A stretch of 5,632 bases of DNA from Ruminococcaceae bacterium UBA1730. GTDB taxonomy: Bacteria > Bacillota > Clostridia > Oscillospirales > Acutalibacteraceae. The stretch lies in contig DCII01000064.1 of NCBI GenBank assembly GCA_002315935.1, positions 51,761 through 57,392 on the forward strand. The letters run 5' to 3'. Positions 1 to 5,632 of this stretch are shown in pieces (position 1 is the first letter of the stretch; the number at the start of each line of letters is the position of its first letter). The notes below the pieces were generated by a model. It did no database searches. It was not told the origin of the DNA and saw only the letters and a program-made list of their open reading frames with translations. The position numbers were made by a program, and so were the translations under genes.

Positions 1-34
1 AAAACATACTCGAAAATCTTGCTTGCCGATTTAA

Positions 35-60
35 TCAGCGTTTCCTTAAGGAACCTCTGA
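35..60. repeat. Imperfect 26-bp palindrome in the left flank
   Basis: The segment is symmetric about position 47.5, and 11 of 13 base pairs match. The mismatches are 41/54 and 39/56, and the inner 12 bases TTCCTTAAGGAA (42-53) are perfectly palindromic. It lies 50 bp before the beta-helix gene. No T-run follows directly, so it is a poor intrinsic terminator. It could be a protein-binding site, the end of a small repeat element, or a hairpin terminating an upstream gene outside the window. The symmetry is seen directly; the role is unknown. Confidence 0.35.
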
Positions 61-99
61 CAATTCCTTTGGTTTTACAACCGCAAAATTATTTTTTAC

Positions 100-103
100 G
101 GAG
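100..103 (+). promoter_or_regulatory. Ribosome binding site fixing the start of the beta-helix gene
   Basis: GGAG lies 7 bases before the ATG at 111, ideal Shine-Dalgarno spacing. The reading frame is open further upstream, with a possible TTG start at 69. Only the ATG at 111 has a ribosome binding site, and it is followed at once by a classical signal peptide, so 111 is taken as the start. Confidence 0.85.
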
Positions 104-110
104 TGTCAAT

Positions 111-1742
111 ATGAAAAAGGTTATTTCACTTATTCTCTCAGCTGTTATGATTTTTTCTGCACTGTGCATCTCAGCTTCAGCCACCTCGGGCATAGCTTAC
201 TATATCGACAGCGAAAACGGAAATGATTCCAATGCAGGCACGAGCGAAGGCTCCGCATGGAAAACGGTTGAAAATATCCGCTCTCTTTCGCTTAACGCAG
301 GCGACAAGGTGCTTTTCAGAAGAAACGGCATTTACACCGTTAATGCTCTTTCGCTGACCTGCAAGGGAACGAAGGAAAATCCGATAGTCATTTCATCCTA
401 CGGCGAAGGAAATCTTCCTTTGCTCACAACTGTAGAGCGTTGCGATATTCTTGACCTTGTTGACTGCTCATATGTTACGGTTTCGTTCCTTGAGCTGACC
501 GCTCACAACGGCGGCGGAATATGGGTCAACACTTCAACCGAAGCATCAACAGGCATAACTCTTGATAACCTTAAAATTCATGATATTCAGAATACTCTCA
601 TGAAAAGCCGTGACCATCAGGCAAATCCGACTGAAGCGAGAGCCTGCGTTGTTGTCAAATGCCTCTCCTACCCTTCACCTTCTCCCTATCCCGTCAATGA
701 TTTCACCTGCACCGACTGCGAAATGTATGACTGCGGAAACGGTCTTCTCATGTGGGGTGCTTTCGCCGCAGACAGCACAAGCCCATGGGCAGATATTTCC
801 GACAATTGCCCGAAAATGATTTATAACAAGAATTCATATGTTGCCGACTGCTATTTTCACGATATGGATGCAGAGGGCATGATTATCGGAATAACCGAAA
901 ATGCGTTAATCACAAACTGTCGCTTTATCAACTGCTGTCAGGGAGTTGGCGTTGACGAAAACGGCGAAGCTCTCTATTATACCGCTCCCGTGTGGTATTG
1001 GGGCGGACTTGAAAGCACGGTTGACCATTGTGAAATTTCGGGAGCAAAAAATCACGGCGACGGCATGGCTTGCGATTTCGATTCATGGACAAACTACTGC
1101 ACCTATCAGTATATCTATTCCCATGATAACAACGCATTCATCTGCAACAATCCCTATGGCTGCGGTCAGACGGGCAACACGGTCAGATATTGCCTTTCGG
1201 TCAATGACAACGCAATCCGCAACAGCTTCGGCGTAAGAAAATACGAAGAGAACTTCAGCTTCTATAACAACACTCTGATTAACTGCCCGAATACCATTGC
1301 GAGCTGCAACAAGGATGCTTTCATTGCAAACAACATTTTTGTCGGAAGCATCGTAAGCGACTGGTATCTCGGAAGCAGAGAAACAGGCTTCTCGGGCGAA
1401 ATCACCAACAACTGCTTCTGGGGAATGGGTTCTCCGACCGGAAGCAAAAACAGCTGTAACCTTGACCCGTTGTTTGTCGGCAACGATGCAACAAACCCCG
1501 AAAGCTACAGGCTTTCAAAGAATTCTCCGCTTATCGGCAAGGGAATCGGAATTGACGATGAGCTGACCGAGGATTTCTTCGGCAACCCCATCAGCTCTCT
1601 GAATATCGGATGCTATGCGGGAGAAGGCGAAGAATCAAAGGCGGCATTCAACCTTGTTGATTTCATCACTCATTTCCTCGGCTCAGCACTCGGCTTTGTC
1701 TATCAGAGAGTTGCCGATTTCTTCAATTCCTTCTTTGATTGA
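111..1742 (+). CDS. Secreted right-handed parallel beta-helix protein
   Basis: A 543-residue exported protein. Residues 1-24 are a signal peptide: a MKK start, a hydrophobic core (VISLILSAVMIFSAL), and an A-S-A cleavage site predicted after residue 24. C19 is not in a good lipobox, so lipoprotein processing is unlikely. Residues 30-51 (YYIDSENGNDSNAGTS...WKT) match the opening common in pectate-lyase-like and DUF1565-like beta-helix proteins. Residues ~110-440 carry irregular short beta-strand turns rich in N, D, C and G, such as ITNCRFINC and NNIFVGS. Residues 451-505 (DPLF...YRLSKNSPLIGKG...FFGNP...NIGCYAGEG) match the closing segment typical of secreted beta-helix proteins of the choice-of-anchor Q kind. 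Such folds usually bind or cleave polysaccharides, but no catalytic residues or substrate can be assigned. Oddities are 24 cysteines in the mature chain and an aromatic amphipathic tail (513-543). There is no LPXTG motif, dockerin or S-layer domain. The fold call is fairly secure; enzymatic activity is not. Confidence 0.85.
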   Translation: MKKVISLILSAVMIFSALCISASATSGIAYYIDSENGNDSNAGTSEGSAWKTVENIRSLSLNAGDKVLFRRNGIYTVNALSLTCKGTKENPIVISSYGEGNLPLLTTVERCDILDLVDCSYVTVSFLELTAHNGGGIWVNTSTEASTGITLDNLKIHDIQNTLMKSRDHQANPTEARACVVVKCLSYPSPSPYPVNDFTCTDCEMYDCGNGLLMWGAFAADSTSPWADISDNCPKMIYNKNSYVADCYFHDMDAEGMIIGITENALITNCRFINCCQGVGVDENGEALYYTAPVWYWGGLESTVDHCEISGAKNHGDGMACDFDSWTNYCTYQYIYSHDNNAFICNNPYGCGQTGNTVRYCLSVNDNAIRNSFGVRKYEENFSFYNNTLINCPNTIASCNKDAFIANNIFVGSIVSDWYLGSRETGFSGEITNNCFWGMGSPTGSKNSCNLDPLFVGNDATNPESYRLSKNSPLIGKGIGIDDELTEDFFGNPISSLNIGCYAGEGEESKAAFNLVDFITHFLGSALGFVYQRVADFFNSFFD

Positions 1743-1757
1743 TAACAATACATAAAT

Positions 1758-1789
1758 CAAGCGGTCTGCCACTCAGAGCAGACCGCTTG
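1758..1789. terminator. Hairpin between convergent genes, likely bidirectional terminator
   Basis: The arms CAAGCGGTCTGC (1758-1769) and GCAGACCGCTTG (1778-1789) form a perfect 12-bp stem with an 8-base loop. The hairpin begins 15 bases after the beta-helix stop and 2 bases after the TetR stop on the other strand. The following sequence is moderately U-rich in both directions (TTGGATTATGTGTTG on +, TTGATTTATGTATTG on -), with no uninterrupted U-tract. It is the only terminator-like structure available to either gene, so shared use is the simplest reading. Confidence 0.75.
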
Positions 1790-1791
1790 GA

Positions 1792-2355
1792 TTATGTGTT
1801 GTTTCTCTCCGGCACAACCAGATAATCAATTGCAGATTCCATATTGATGAATTCGAAAATCATGTTTGAAATTTCCTCGGCGGATTCCTTCATCCCCTCG
1901 TCAAACCACAGACGGAAAACCGAGAATATTGCACCGACATAGAAGTGAACCGCATATCTGCCCGAGGTGCTTGCACCTGCAACGGGGAAATAGTCATAAA
2001 TTCTGCGGCTGAGCATATTCGACATAAGGTGAGCAAGACCCGCTTCGTAGGTTGCCTTGATTACCTCTGCGTTTTCCTGAAAGAAAACGGAAACATAGTT
2101 TATAACCGTCTTTATGCTGTCTGCCTTTTCGCCGCCGACCTTTTCAATCAGCTTTTTTTCCTCTTCTTCAAGGCGTTTGATGAGAATTTCATCCTTGCTT
2201 TTGTAGTTGCGGTAATAAGCCATCCTCGAAACGCCTGCAAGAGTTGTTATATCGGTGATGGAAATGCTGTCATAGGGTTTCTCCTGCATAAGGCGGAGAA
2301 GGGCGGTAACTATGCATTCCTTCGTGAGAATATTGGATTCATTTTGCTTTTGCAT
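1792..2355 (-). CDS. TetR/AcrR-family transcriptional repressor
   Basis: A 187-residue protein of normal TetR-family length. The N-terminal DNA-binding domain spans about residues 8-58. Its helix-turn-helix (SISITDITTLAGVSRMAYYRNYKSKDEIL) has the family hallmarks: an A-G-V-S turn, the recognition helix around 43-49, and the Y-x-x-F/Y-x-x-K segment (here YRNYKSK). Residues ~60-180 form the helical ligand-binding and dimerisation region, which is poorly conserved, so the effector cannot be named. It is transcribed divergently from the transporter, with 157 bp between start codons. Tandem palindromes there overlap both promoters, so it very probably represses the transporter and itself. The closest functional analogy is local repressors of drug or peptide efflux genes. 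The start at 2355 is the only upstream ATG that leaves the HTH intact. The family is certain, the target strongly inferred, the ligand unknown. Confidence 0.93.
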   Translation of the reverse strand: MQKQNESNILTKECIVTALLRLMQEKPYDSISITDITTLAGVSRMAYYRNYKSKDEILIKRLEEEEKKLIEKVGGEKADSIKTVINYVSVFFQENAEVIKATYEAGLAHLMSNMLSRRIYDYFPVAGASTSGRYAVHFYVGAIFSVFRLWFDEGMKESAEEISNMIFEFINMESAIDYLVVPERNNT

Positions 2356-2366
2356 AACAATATCAA

Positions 2367-2371
2367 CCTTT
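2367..2371 (-). promoter_or_regulatory. Ribosome binding site of the TetR gene
   Basis: AAAGG on the minus strand, within an A-rich run, lies 11 bases before the ATG. It is weaker and more distant than the sites of the other two genes, in keeping with modest synthesis of a repressor. Confidence 0.55.
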
Positions 2372-2394
2372 TTGTAACATATAAAAGAATGTTA

Positions 2395-2423
2395 TTGATT
2401 TGTTCATAATCTTCTGTTACACT
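2395..2423 (+). promoter_or_regulatory. Candidate promoter of the transporter gene
   Basis: TTGATT (2395-2400, -35, 4 of 6 consensus bases), a 17-base spacer, then TACACT (2418-2423, -10, 4 of 6) preceded by the extended -10 dinucleotide TG (2415-2416). The predicted start is near 2430, leaving a leader of about 80 bases. The -10 lies inside operator box 1. A weaker alternative is TTGTCA at 2459-2464 with a poorly spaced A/T-rich -10 around 2485-2490. Confidence 0.5.
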
Positions 2424-2430
2424 TGCAACA
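2415..2430. promoter_or_regulatory. Operator box 1 (imperfect palindrome), probable TetR site
   Basis: TGTTACACTTGCAACA is an imperfect inverted repeat matching box 2 at 13 of 16 positions. Its centre (2422.5) is 15 bp from that of box 2. It covers the extended -10 of the rightward promoter, so bound repressor would block the transporter. Assignment to the adjacent TetR protein is inferred from location and symmetry. Confidence 0.7.
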
Positions 2431-2445
2431 GTTACAATTGTAACA
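2430..2445. promoter_or_regulatory. Operator box 2 (perfect 14-bp palindrome), probable TetR site
   Basis: The core GTTACAATTGTAAC (2431-2444) is perfectly self-complementary, the form expected for a TetR dimer site. It covers the -10 TACAAT of the leftward TetR promoter, implying autorepression. It abuts box 1, and the two could be bound cooperatively. Confidence 0.8.
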
Positions 2446-2465
2446 GAATGGAAAATATTTGTCAA
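2437..2465 (-). promoter_or_regulatory. Promoter of the TetR gene
   Basis: On the minus strand: TTGACA (2465-2460, perfect -35), a 17-base spacer, then TACAAT (2442-2437, 5 of 6) preceded by the extended -10 TG. This near-consensus promoter predicts a start near 2430 and a leader of about 75 bases. Its -10 lies wholly inside the perfect palindrome, so occupancy of that site should shut it off. Confidence 0.75.
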
Positions 2466-2501
2466 GTGACCTGAAATTATGGTTTTAAATACAAATTCAA
2501 C

Positions 2502-2505
2502 GAGG
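2502..2505 (+). promoter_or_regulatory. Ribosome binding site of the transporter gene
   Basis: GAGG lies 7 bases before the ATG at 2513 and supports that start. The protein then begins directly with the first beta-strand of the ATPase domain (MLKLRNIVKEY). Confidence 0.85.
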
Positions 2506-2512
2506 TAAAAAG

Positions 2513-5500
2513 ATGCTTAAACTCAGAAATATCGTTAAGGAGTATCCGACAGGTGATACTTCTGTTGTTGCCCTCAAAGGCGTTGATGTTGAGTTCCGCA
2601 AGAGCGAATTCGTTTCAATTCTCGGCCATTCCGGATGCGGAAAAACAACCCTGCTCAACATCATCGGCGGTCTTGACCAATACACAACGGGCGACCTTAT
2701 TATCGAAGGAAAATCCACAAAGGATTTCAAGGACGGCGATTGGGATACTTACCGCAACCATTCAGTCGGCTTTATTTTTCAGAATTATAATCTGATTCCC
2801 CATCAGACGGTTCTTGCCAATGTTGAGCTGGCTCTTACTCTTTCGGGCGTTTCAAAATCCGAGAGAAAGCAGAGAGCGATTGAGGCTCTTGAAAAAGTCG
2901 GTCTCGGAGACCAGATAAATAAGAAACCCAATCAGATGTCGGGCGGTCAGATGCAGAGAGTTGCCATTGCGAGAGCATTGGTAAACAACCCCGAAATTCT
3001 TCTTGCCGATGAGCCGACGGGTGCTCTCGACTCTGAAACAAGCGTTCAGATTATGGAAATTCTTAAGGAGATTTCCACAGAAAAGCTCATTATTATGGTT
3101 ACCCATAATCCCGAGCTTGCAGAAAATTATTCAACAAGAATTATCCGCCTTGTTGACGGAAAAATAGTTGATGATTCAGACCCTTACACAGCAGAGGAAC
3201 AGCCCGAAGAAGCAACAAAAGAAGTTTCGAGGGCCGACAAGAAGGCGTATAAGAAAGCCAATAAAAAGCGTTCAATGTCTTTTTTCACCGCTCTCTCTCT
3301 TTCGCTCAACAACCTGCTTACAAAGAAGATGAGAACCTTCCTCACTTCGTTTGCAGGCAGTATCGGCATTATCGGAATTGCACTTATCCTTTCTCTTTCA
3401 AGCGGATTTCAGGCATATATTGATGCCATTCAGCAGGAAACACTCACCTCTTATCCAATAACCGTTGAGAGTGCAACGATGGACCTCAACAGCATGATGA
3501 CAAGTATGGCAGGTGCATCATCGGGCGAAGTCGGCCACGGCCACGATAAGGTTTATTCAAACACTATGGCGGCAAGCATGGCAGAGAGCTTTACCTCGGA
3601 AATCTGGGCAAACGACCTTTCAAGCTTTAAAGAATTTCTTGAGAGCGGCAAAAGCGGAATTGAGCCTTATGTCAGCAGCATTCAGTATACCTACGGCGGA
3701 AAGATGAATATTTTCGCAGGAGATACCTCAAAGAGCGTTAATCAGGTTTATCCCAGCCCGATTATTGATATGATGACATCCATGATGGGCAATATGAATT
3801 TCGGCAATATTGACACTTCAAGCTTTGCAAGCTATGAGAAATATTATAATTCGTGGCAGGAAATAATCAACAATGATGAGCTTCTTGCATCGCAGTATGA
3901 TGTTATCACGGGTGCATGGCCGAAGAATTATAATGAGGTTGTTCTTATCATTGATAAAAATAATGAAATCAGCGACCTTGCAATTCAGGGACTCGGTCTG
4001 ACGGACCAGCAGGATATGATTGATTCCTTTATGGCGATGCAGAGCGGCGAGGAATACGAAGCAAAGAAATATGAAATCGAATATAAAGATATAATCGGCA
4101 AGACCTTCAAGCTTGTTCTTGAGCCGGATTATTTTGCATATGACGAGGATACCAAAACATGGACCGATATGCACGAGGACGAAACATATTCGAAGATGCT
4201 TGTTGATAACGGCGAAGAGATAAAAATTGTCGGTATCGTCAGACCCAAGGAAGGCTCCCTTATGGTCGCAACAACGGGTGCAATCGGCTACACCTCCGCT
4301 CTGACGGAATATGTTGTCAAGAAGACAAACGAATGCGAAATAGTCAAACAGCAGAAGGCAAATCCCGAAACAGATGTTTTCACGGGAATTCCTTTCCCCG
4401 TTGAAGAAGGAACAGATGCAGAAGCAAAAGCCGAAGAAGCCAAAGCAGAGGAAACAACTGCAAAAGTAACGGATGTTTCCCTTTCATGTGAAATTGAAAA
4501 GCCTGAAGCTTCATTCCTTATGAAGGATGAAAAGTCTCCCGAAATAAAGGCAACCGCAAGCATGACCGATTTCAGCAATGTTGAACCTGTTTCGGAAGAA
4601 GAAATTTATGCAAGTATTGATGCAACTTATAGCGGAAACGATGCAAAGCAGATGAAACGCCTTGTTGAGTTAATGCTCAAGGACAGCCTTTCAAAGGACG
4701 AAAAGAATGAGCTTATCGGCTATCTTGACGATGCACTCAAGGCAAATCCTATCAAAGGAATCAATGTAACGGGTAAGCAGGCATATAATCTTTATCTCTC
4801 AAAGATGAATAAAGAGAATAAGCTCAAGATGCTTTCGGCAATGATTCAGGAAAACGGAGCTTCACAGCCTGCGGAGGAACAGCCTGAGGAGGTTCCTGCC
4901 GAGGAAGAAAAAGAACCTGAACCTCAGCCCCTTGCCAAGAGCTACAAAGAGGCTCTTGAAATGCTCGGAGCAGGCGATATTGATAATCCGCTCACCATCA
5001 ACATTTATCCTCTTGACTTCGAATCAAAGGATGCAATTGCGGGAATTATTGAAAAATATAATGAAGCGGCAAAAGCGGCAGGCAATGAGAAACAGCAGAT
5101 TAAGTATACGGATTATATAGGACTTCTTCTTTCGTCGGTTACGAAGATAGTCAATGTAATTTCCTATGTTCTCATTTCGTTCGTTGCAATTTCGCTTGTT
5201 GTTTCATCAATTATGATTGGTATTATCACCTATATTTCCGTTCTCGAAAGAACTAAGGAAATCGGTATTCTCCGTGCCATAGGTGCTTCCAAGAAGGATA
5301 TTTCAAGAGTGTTCAATGCGGAAACGCTGATAGTCGGATTTGTTTCGGGTTCGCTCGGAATTCTGATAACGGTTCTGATGAATATCCCGATAAATATGGT
5401 TATTCAGCATCTGACAAAAATACCGAATGTTTCGCAGTTACCCCTTATGGGCGGAATCGTTCTCGTCTGCATCAGTATGTTCCTCACTCTGATTGCAGGT

Positions 5501-5560
5501 CTTATTCCCTCGGGAATTGCATCAAGAAAAGACCCGGTTGTTGCCCTTCGAACTGAATAA
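2513..5560 (+). CDS. Fused ATP-binding/permease ABC transporter, MacB/FtsX-like
   Basis: A 1015-residue single-chain half-transporter, expected to work as a dimer in the cytoplasmic membrane. Residues 1-222 are a complete ATPase: Walker A GHSGCGKTT (38-46), Q-loop Q90, signature SGGQ (143-146), Walker B ILLADEP (162-168), D-loop ALD (171-173) and switch H198. A very basic linker (~236-256) leads to TM1 (~277-298). A large extracytoplasmic domain (~300-870) follows, then TM2 (~878-906), the conserved FtsX-like cytoplasmic segment LERTKEIGILRAIGAS (911-926), TM3 (~935-960), TM4 (~977-1000) and the end motif ASRKDPVVALRTE. This is MacB topology, which couples ATP hydrolysis to movement of the outer domain rather than classical transmembrane import. 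E. coli MacB has about 648 residues; here the ectodomain alone is about 570, enlarged by acidic and Ala/Lys/Pro-rich stretches (631-652, 787-806). All ATPase motifs are intact. The divergent TetR gene suggests inducible export or defence against an amphipathic compound, but the substrate is unknown. A lipoprotein- or peptide-handling role is also possible. Confidence 0.93.
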   Translation: MLKLRNIVKEYPTGDTSVVALKGVDVEFRKSEFVSILGHSGCGKTTLLNIIGGLDQYTTGDLIIEGKSTKDFKDGDWDTYRNHSVGFIFQNYNLIPHQTVLANVELALTLSGVSKSERKQRAIEALEKVGLGDQINKKPNQMSGGQMQRVAIARALVNNPEILLADEPTGALDSETSVQIMEILKEISTEKLIIMVTHNPELAENYSTRIIRLVDGKIVDDSDPYTAEEQPEEATKEVSRADKKAYKKANKKRSMSFFTALSLSLNNLLTKKMRTFLTSFAGSIGIIGIALILSLSSGFQAYIDAIQQETLTSYPITVESATMDLNSMMTSMAGASSGEVGHGHDKVYSNTMAASMAESFTSEIWANDLSSFKEFLESGKSGIEPYVSSIQYTYGGKMNIFAGDTSKSVNQVYPSPIIDMMTSMMGNMNFGNIDTSSFASYEKYYNSWQEIINNDELLASQYDVITGAWPKNYNEVVLIIDKNNEISDLAIQGLGLTDQQDMIDSFMAMQSGEEYEAKKYEIEYKDIIGKTFKLVLEPDYFAYDEDTKTWTDMHEDETYSKMLVDNGEEIKIVGIVRPKEGSLMVATTGAIGYTSALTEYVVKKTNECEIVKQQKANPETDVFTGIPFPVEEGTDAEAKAEEAKAEETTAKVTDVSLSCEIEKPEASFLMKDEKSPEIKATASMTDFSNVEPVSEEEIYASIDATYSGNDAKQMKRLVELMLKDSLSKDEKNELIGYLDDALKANPIKGINVTGKQAYNLYLSKMNKENKLKMLSAMIQENGASQPAEEQPEEVPAEEEKEPEPQPLAKSYKEALEMLGAGDIDNPLTINIYPLDFESKDAIAGIIEKYNEAAKAAGNEKQQIKYTDYIGLLLSSVTKIVNVISYVLISFVAISLVVSSIMIGIITYISVLERTKEIGILRAIGASKKDISRVFNAETLIVGFVSGSLGILITVLMNIPINMVIQHLTKIPNVSQLPLMGGIVLVCISMFLTLIAGLIPSGIASRKDPVVALRTE

Positions 5561-5568
5561 TACAGCAG

Positions 5569-5605
5569 AAAAGACTGTTCAGACGATATGCCTGAGCAGT
5601 CTTTT
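5569..5605 (+). terminator. Intrinsic terminator of the transporter gene
   Basis: The arms at 5569-5582 (AAAAGACTGTTCAG) and 5592-5605 (CTGAGCAGTCTTTT) form a 14-bp stem with one G-U pair (5578/5596) and a 9-base loop. The 3' arm ends in TTTT. It starts 8 bases after the stop codon. The A-run/T-run symmetry could let it work in both directions. Confidence 0.88.
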
Positions 5606-5609
5606 GAAT

Positions 5610-5626
5610 TGTGTGCTCGGCACGCA
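5610..5626. repeat. Small second hairpin at the window edge
   Basis: TGTGTGC (5610-5616) and GCACGCA (5620-5626) form a 7-bp stem with one G-U pair and a 3-base loop, 4 bases after the main terminator. It may be a back-up terminator or belong to the next unit. The window ends 6 bases later, so its downstream context cannot be judged. Confidence 0.35.
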
Positions 5627-5632
5627 CATTTA

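Noticed and set aside
1..60. Possible 19-residue C-terminal end of an upstream gene (open frame ending TGA at 58-60)
   Set aside because: Too short to recognise as protein, open frames of this length are common by chance, and it overlaps the near-palindrome.
57..89. Sigma-A-like promoter for the beta-helix gene (CTGACA ... CAAAAT)
   Set aside because: The spacing is about 21 bases and the -10 match is weak. The real promoter may lie outside the window.
69..110. Upstream TTG start extending the beta-helix protein by 14 residues
   Set aside because: It has no ribosome binding site, and the extension would bury the signal peptide. The ATG at 111 has GGAG at ideal spacing and begins directly with MKK plus a hydrophobic core.
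1945..2409. Long open frame on the + strand antisense to the TetR gene
   Set aside because: Its translation resembles no recognised family, it has no good ribosome binding site, and it lies opposite a convincing TetR protein. It is an antisense shadow.
2461..2470. Short palindrome GTCA-AG-TGAC downstream of the operators
   Set aside because: Only four base pairs per arm, part of it is the -35 of the TetR promoter, and it does not resemble the operator motif.
3818..4174. Minus-strand open frames inside the transporter gene (also 4288-4578)
   Set aside because: They lie opposite an intact, motif-rich coding sequence and show no recognisable domains or start signals.
2513..5560. Possibility that the transporter gene is an artificial fusion or frameshifted
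   Set aside because: The frame is continuous, all ATPase and FtsX-like motifs are intact, and ATPase-permease fusion is the normal MacB layout.

Overview
The window reads as chromosomal DNA of a low-to-moderate GC Gram-positive anaerobe, most likely a gut-type member of the Clostridia (Oscillospiraceae/Ruminococcaceae-like). This is inferred from strong GGAG/GAGG ribosome binding sites, Clostridia-style protein sequences, intrinsic terminators, and a MacB-topology transporter with no periplasmic adaptor or outer-membrane partner beside it. No RNA gene, CRISPR array or transposase is visible.

Layout: (1) 1-110 is a left flank with an imperfect 26-bp palindrome (35-60) and the ribosome binding site of the first gene. 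(2) 111-1742 (+) encodes a secreted, cysteine-rich right-handed parallel beta-helix protein with a signal peptide and an unusual aromatic, amphipathic C-terminal tail. (3) 1743-1791 holds a 12-bp hairpin between convergent genes, probably a shared bidirectional terminator. (4) 1792-2355 (-) encodes a TetR/AcrR-family repressor. (5) 2356-2512 is a divergent regulatory region with two tandem palindromic operators, each covering the extended -10 of one of two face-to-face promoters. (6) 2513-5560 (+) encodes a 1015-residue fused ATPase-permease of the MacB/FtsX-like type with an enlarged extracytoplasmic domain. (7) 5569-5605 is a strong intrinsic terminator, followed by a second small hairpin at the window edge.

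The TetR gene and the transporter form a divergent repressor/transporter cassette. The simplest model is that the repressor silences both itself and the transporter until a ligand, perhaps an antimicrobial or other amphipathic compound, releases it. The substrate cannot be read from the sequence. The beta-helix gene is converging, separately terminated, and probably functionally unrelated. No clearly new system is visible. The most distinctive parts are the compact promoter/operator arrangement, the enlarged transporter ectodomain, and the cysteine content and C-terminal tail of the beta-helix protein.
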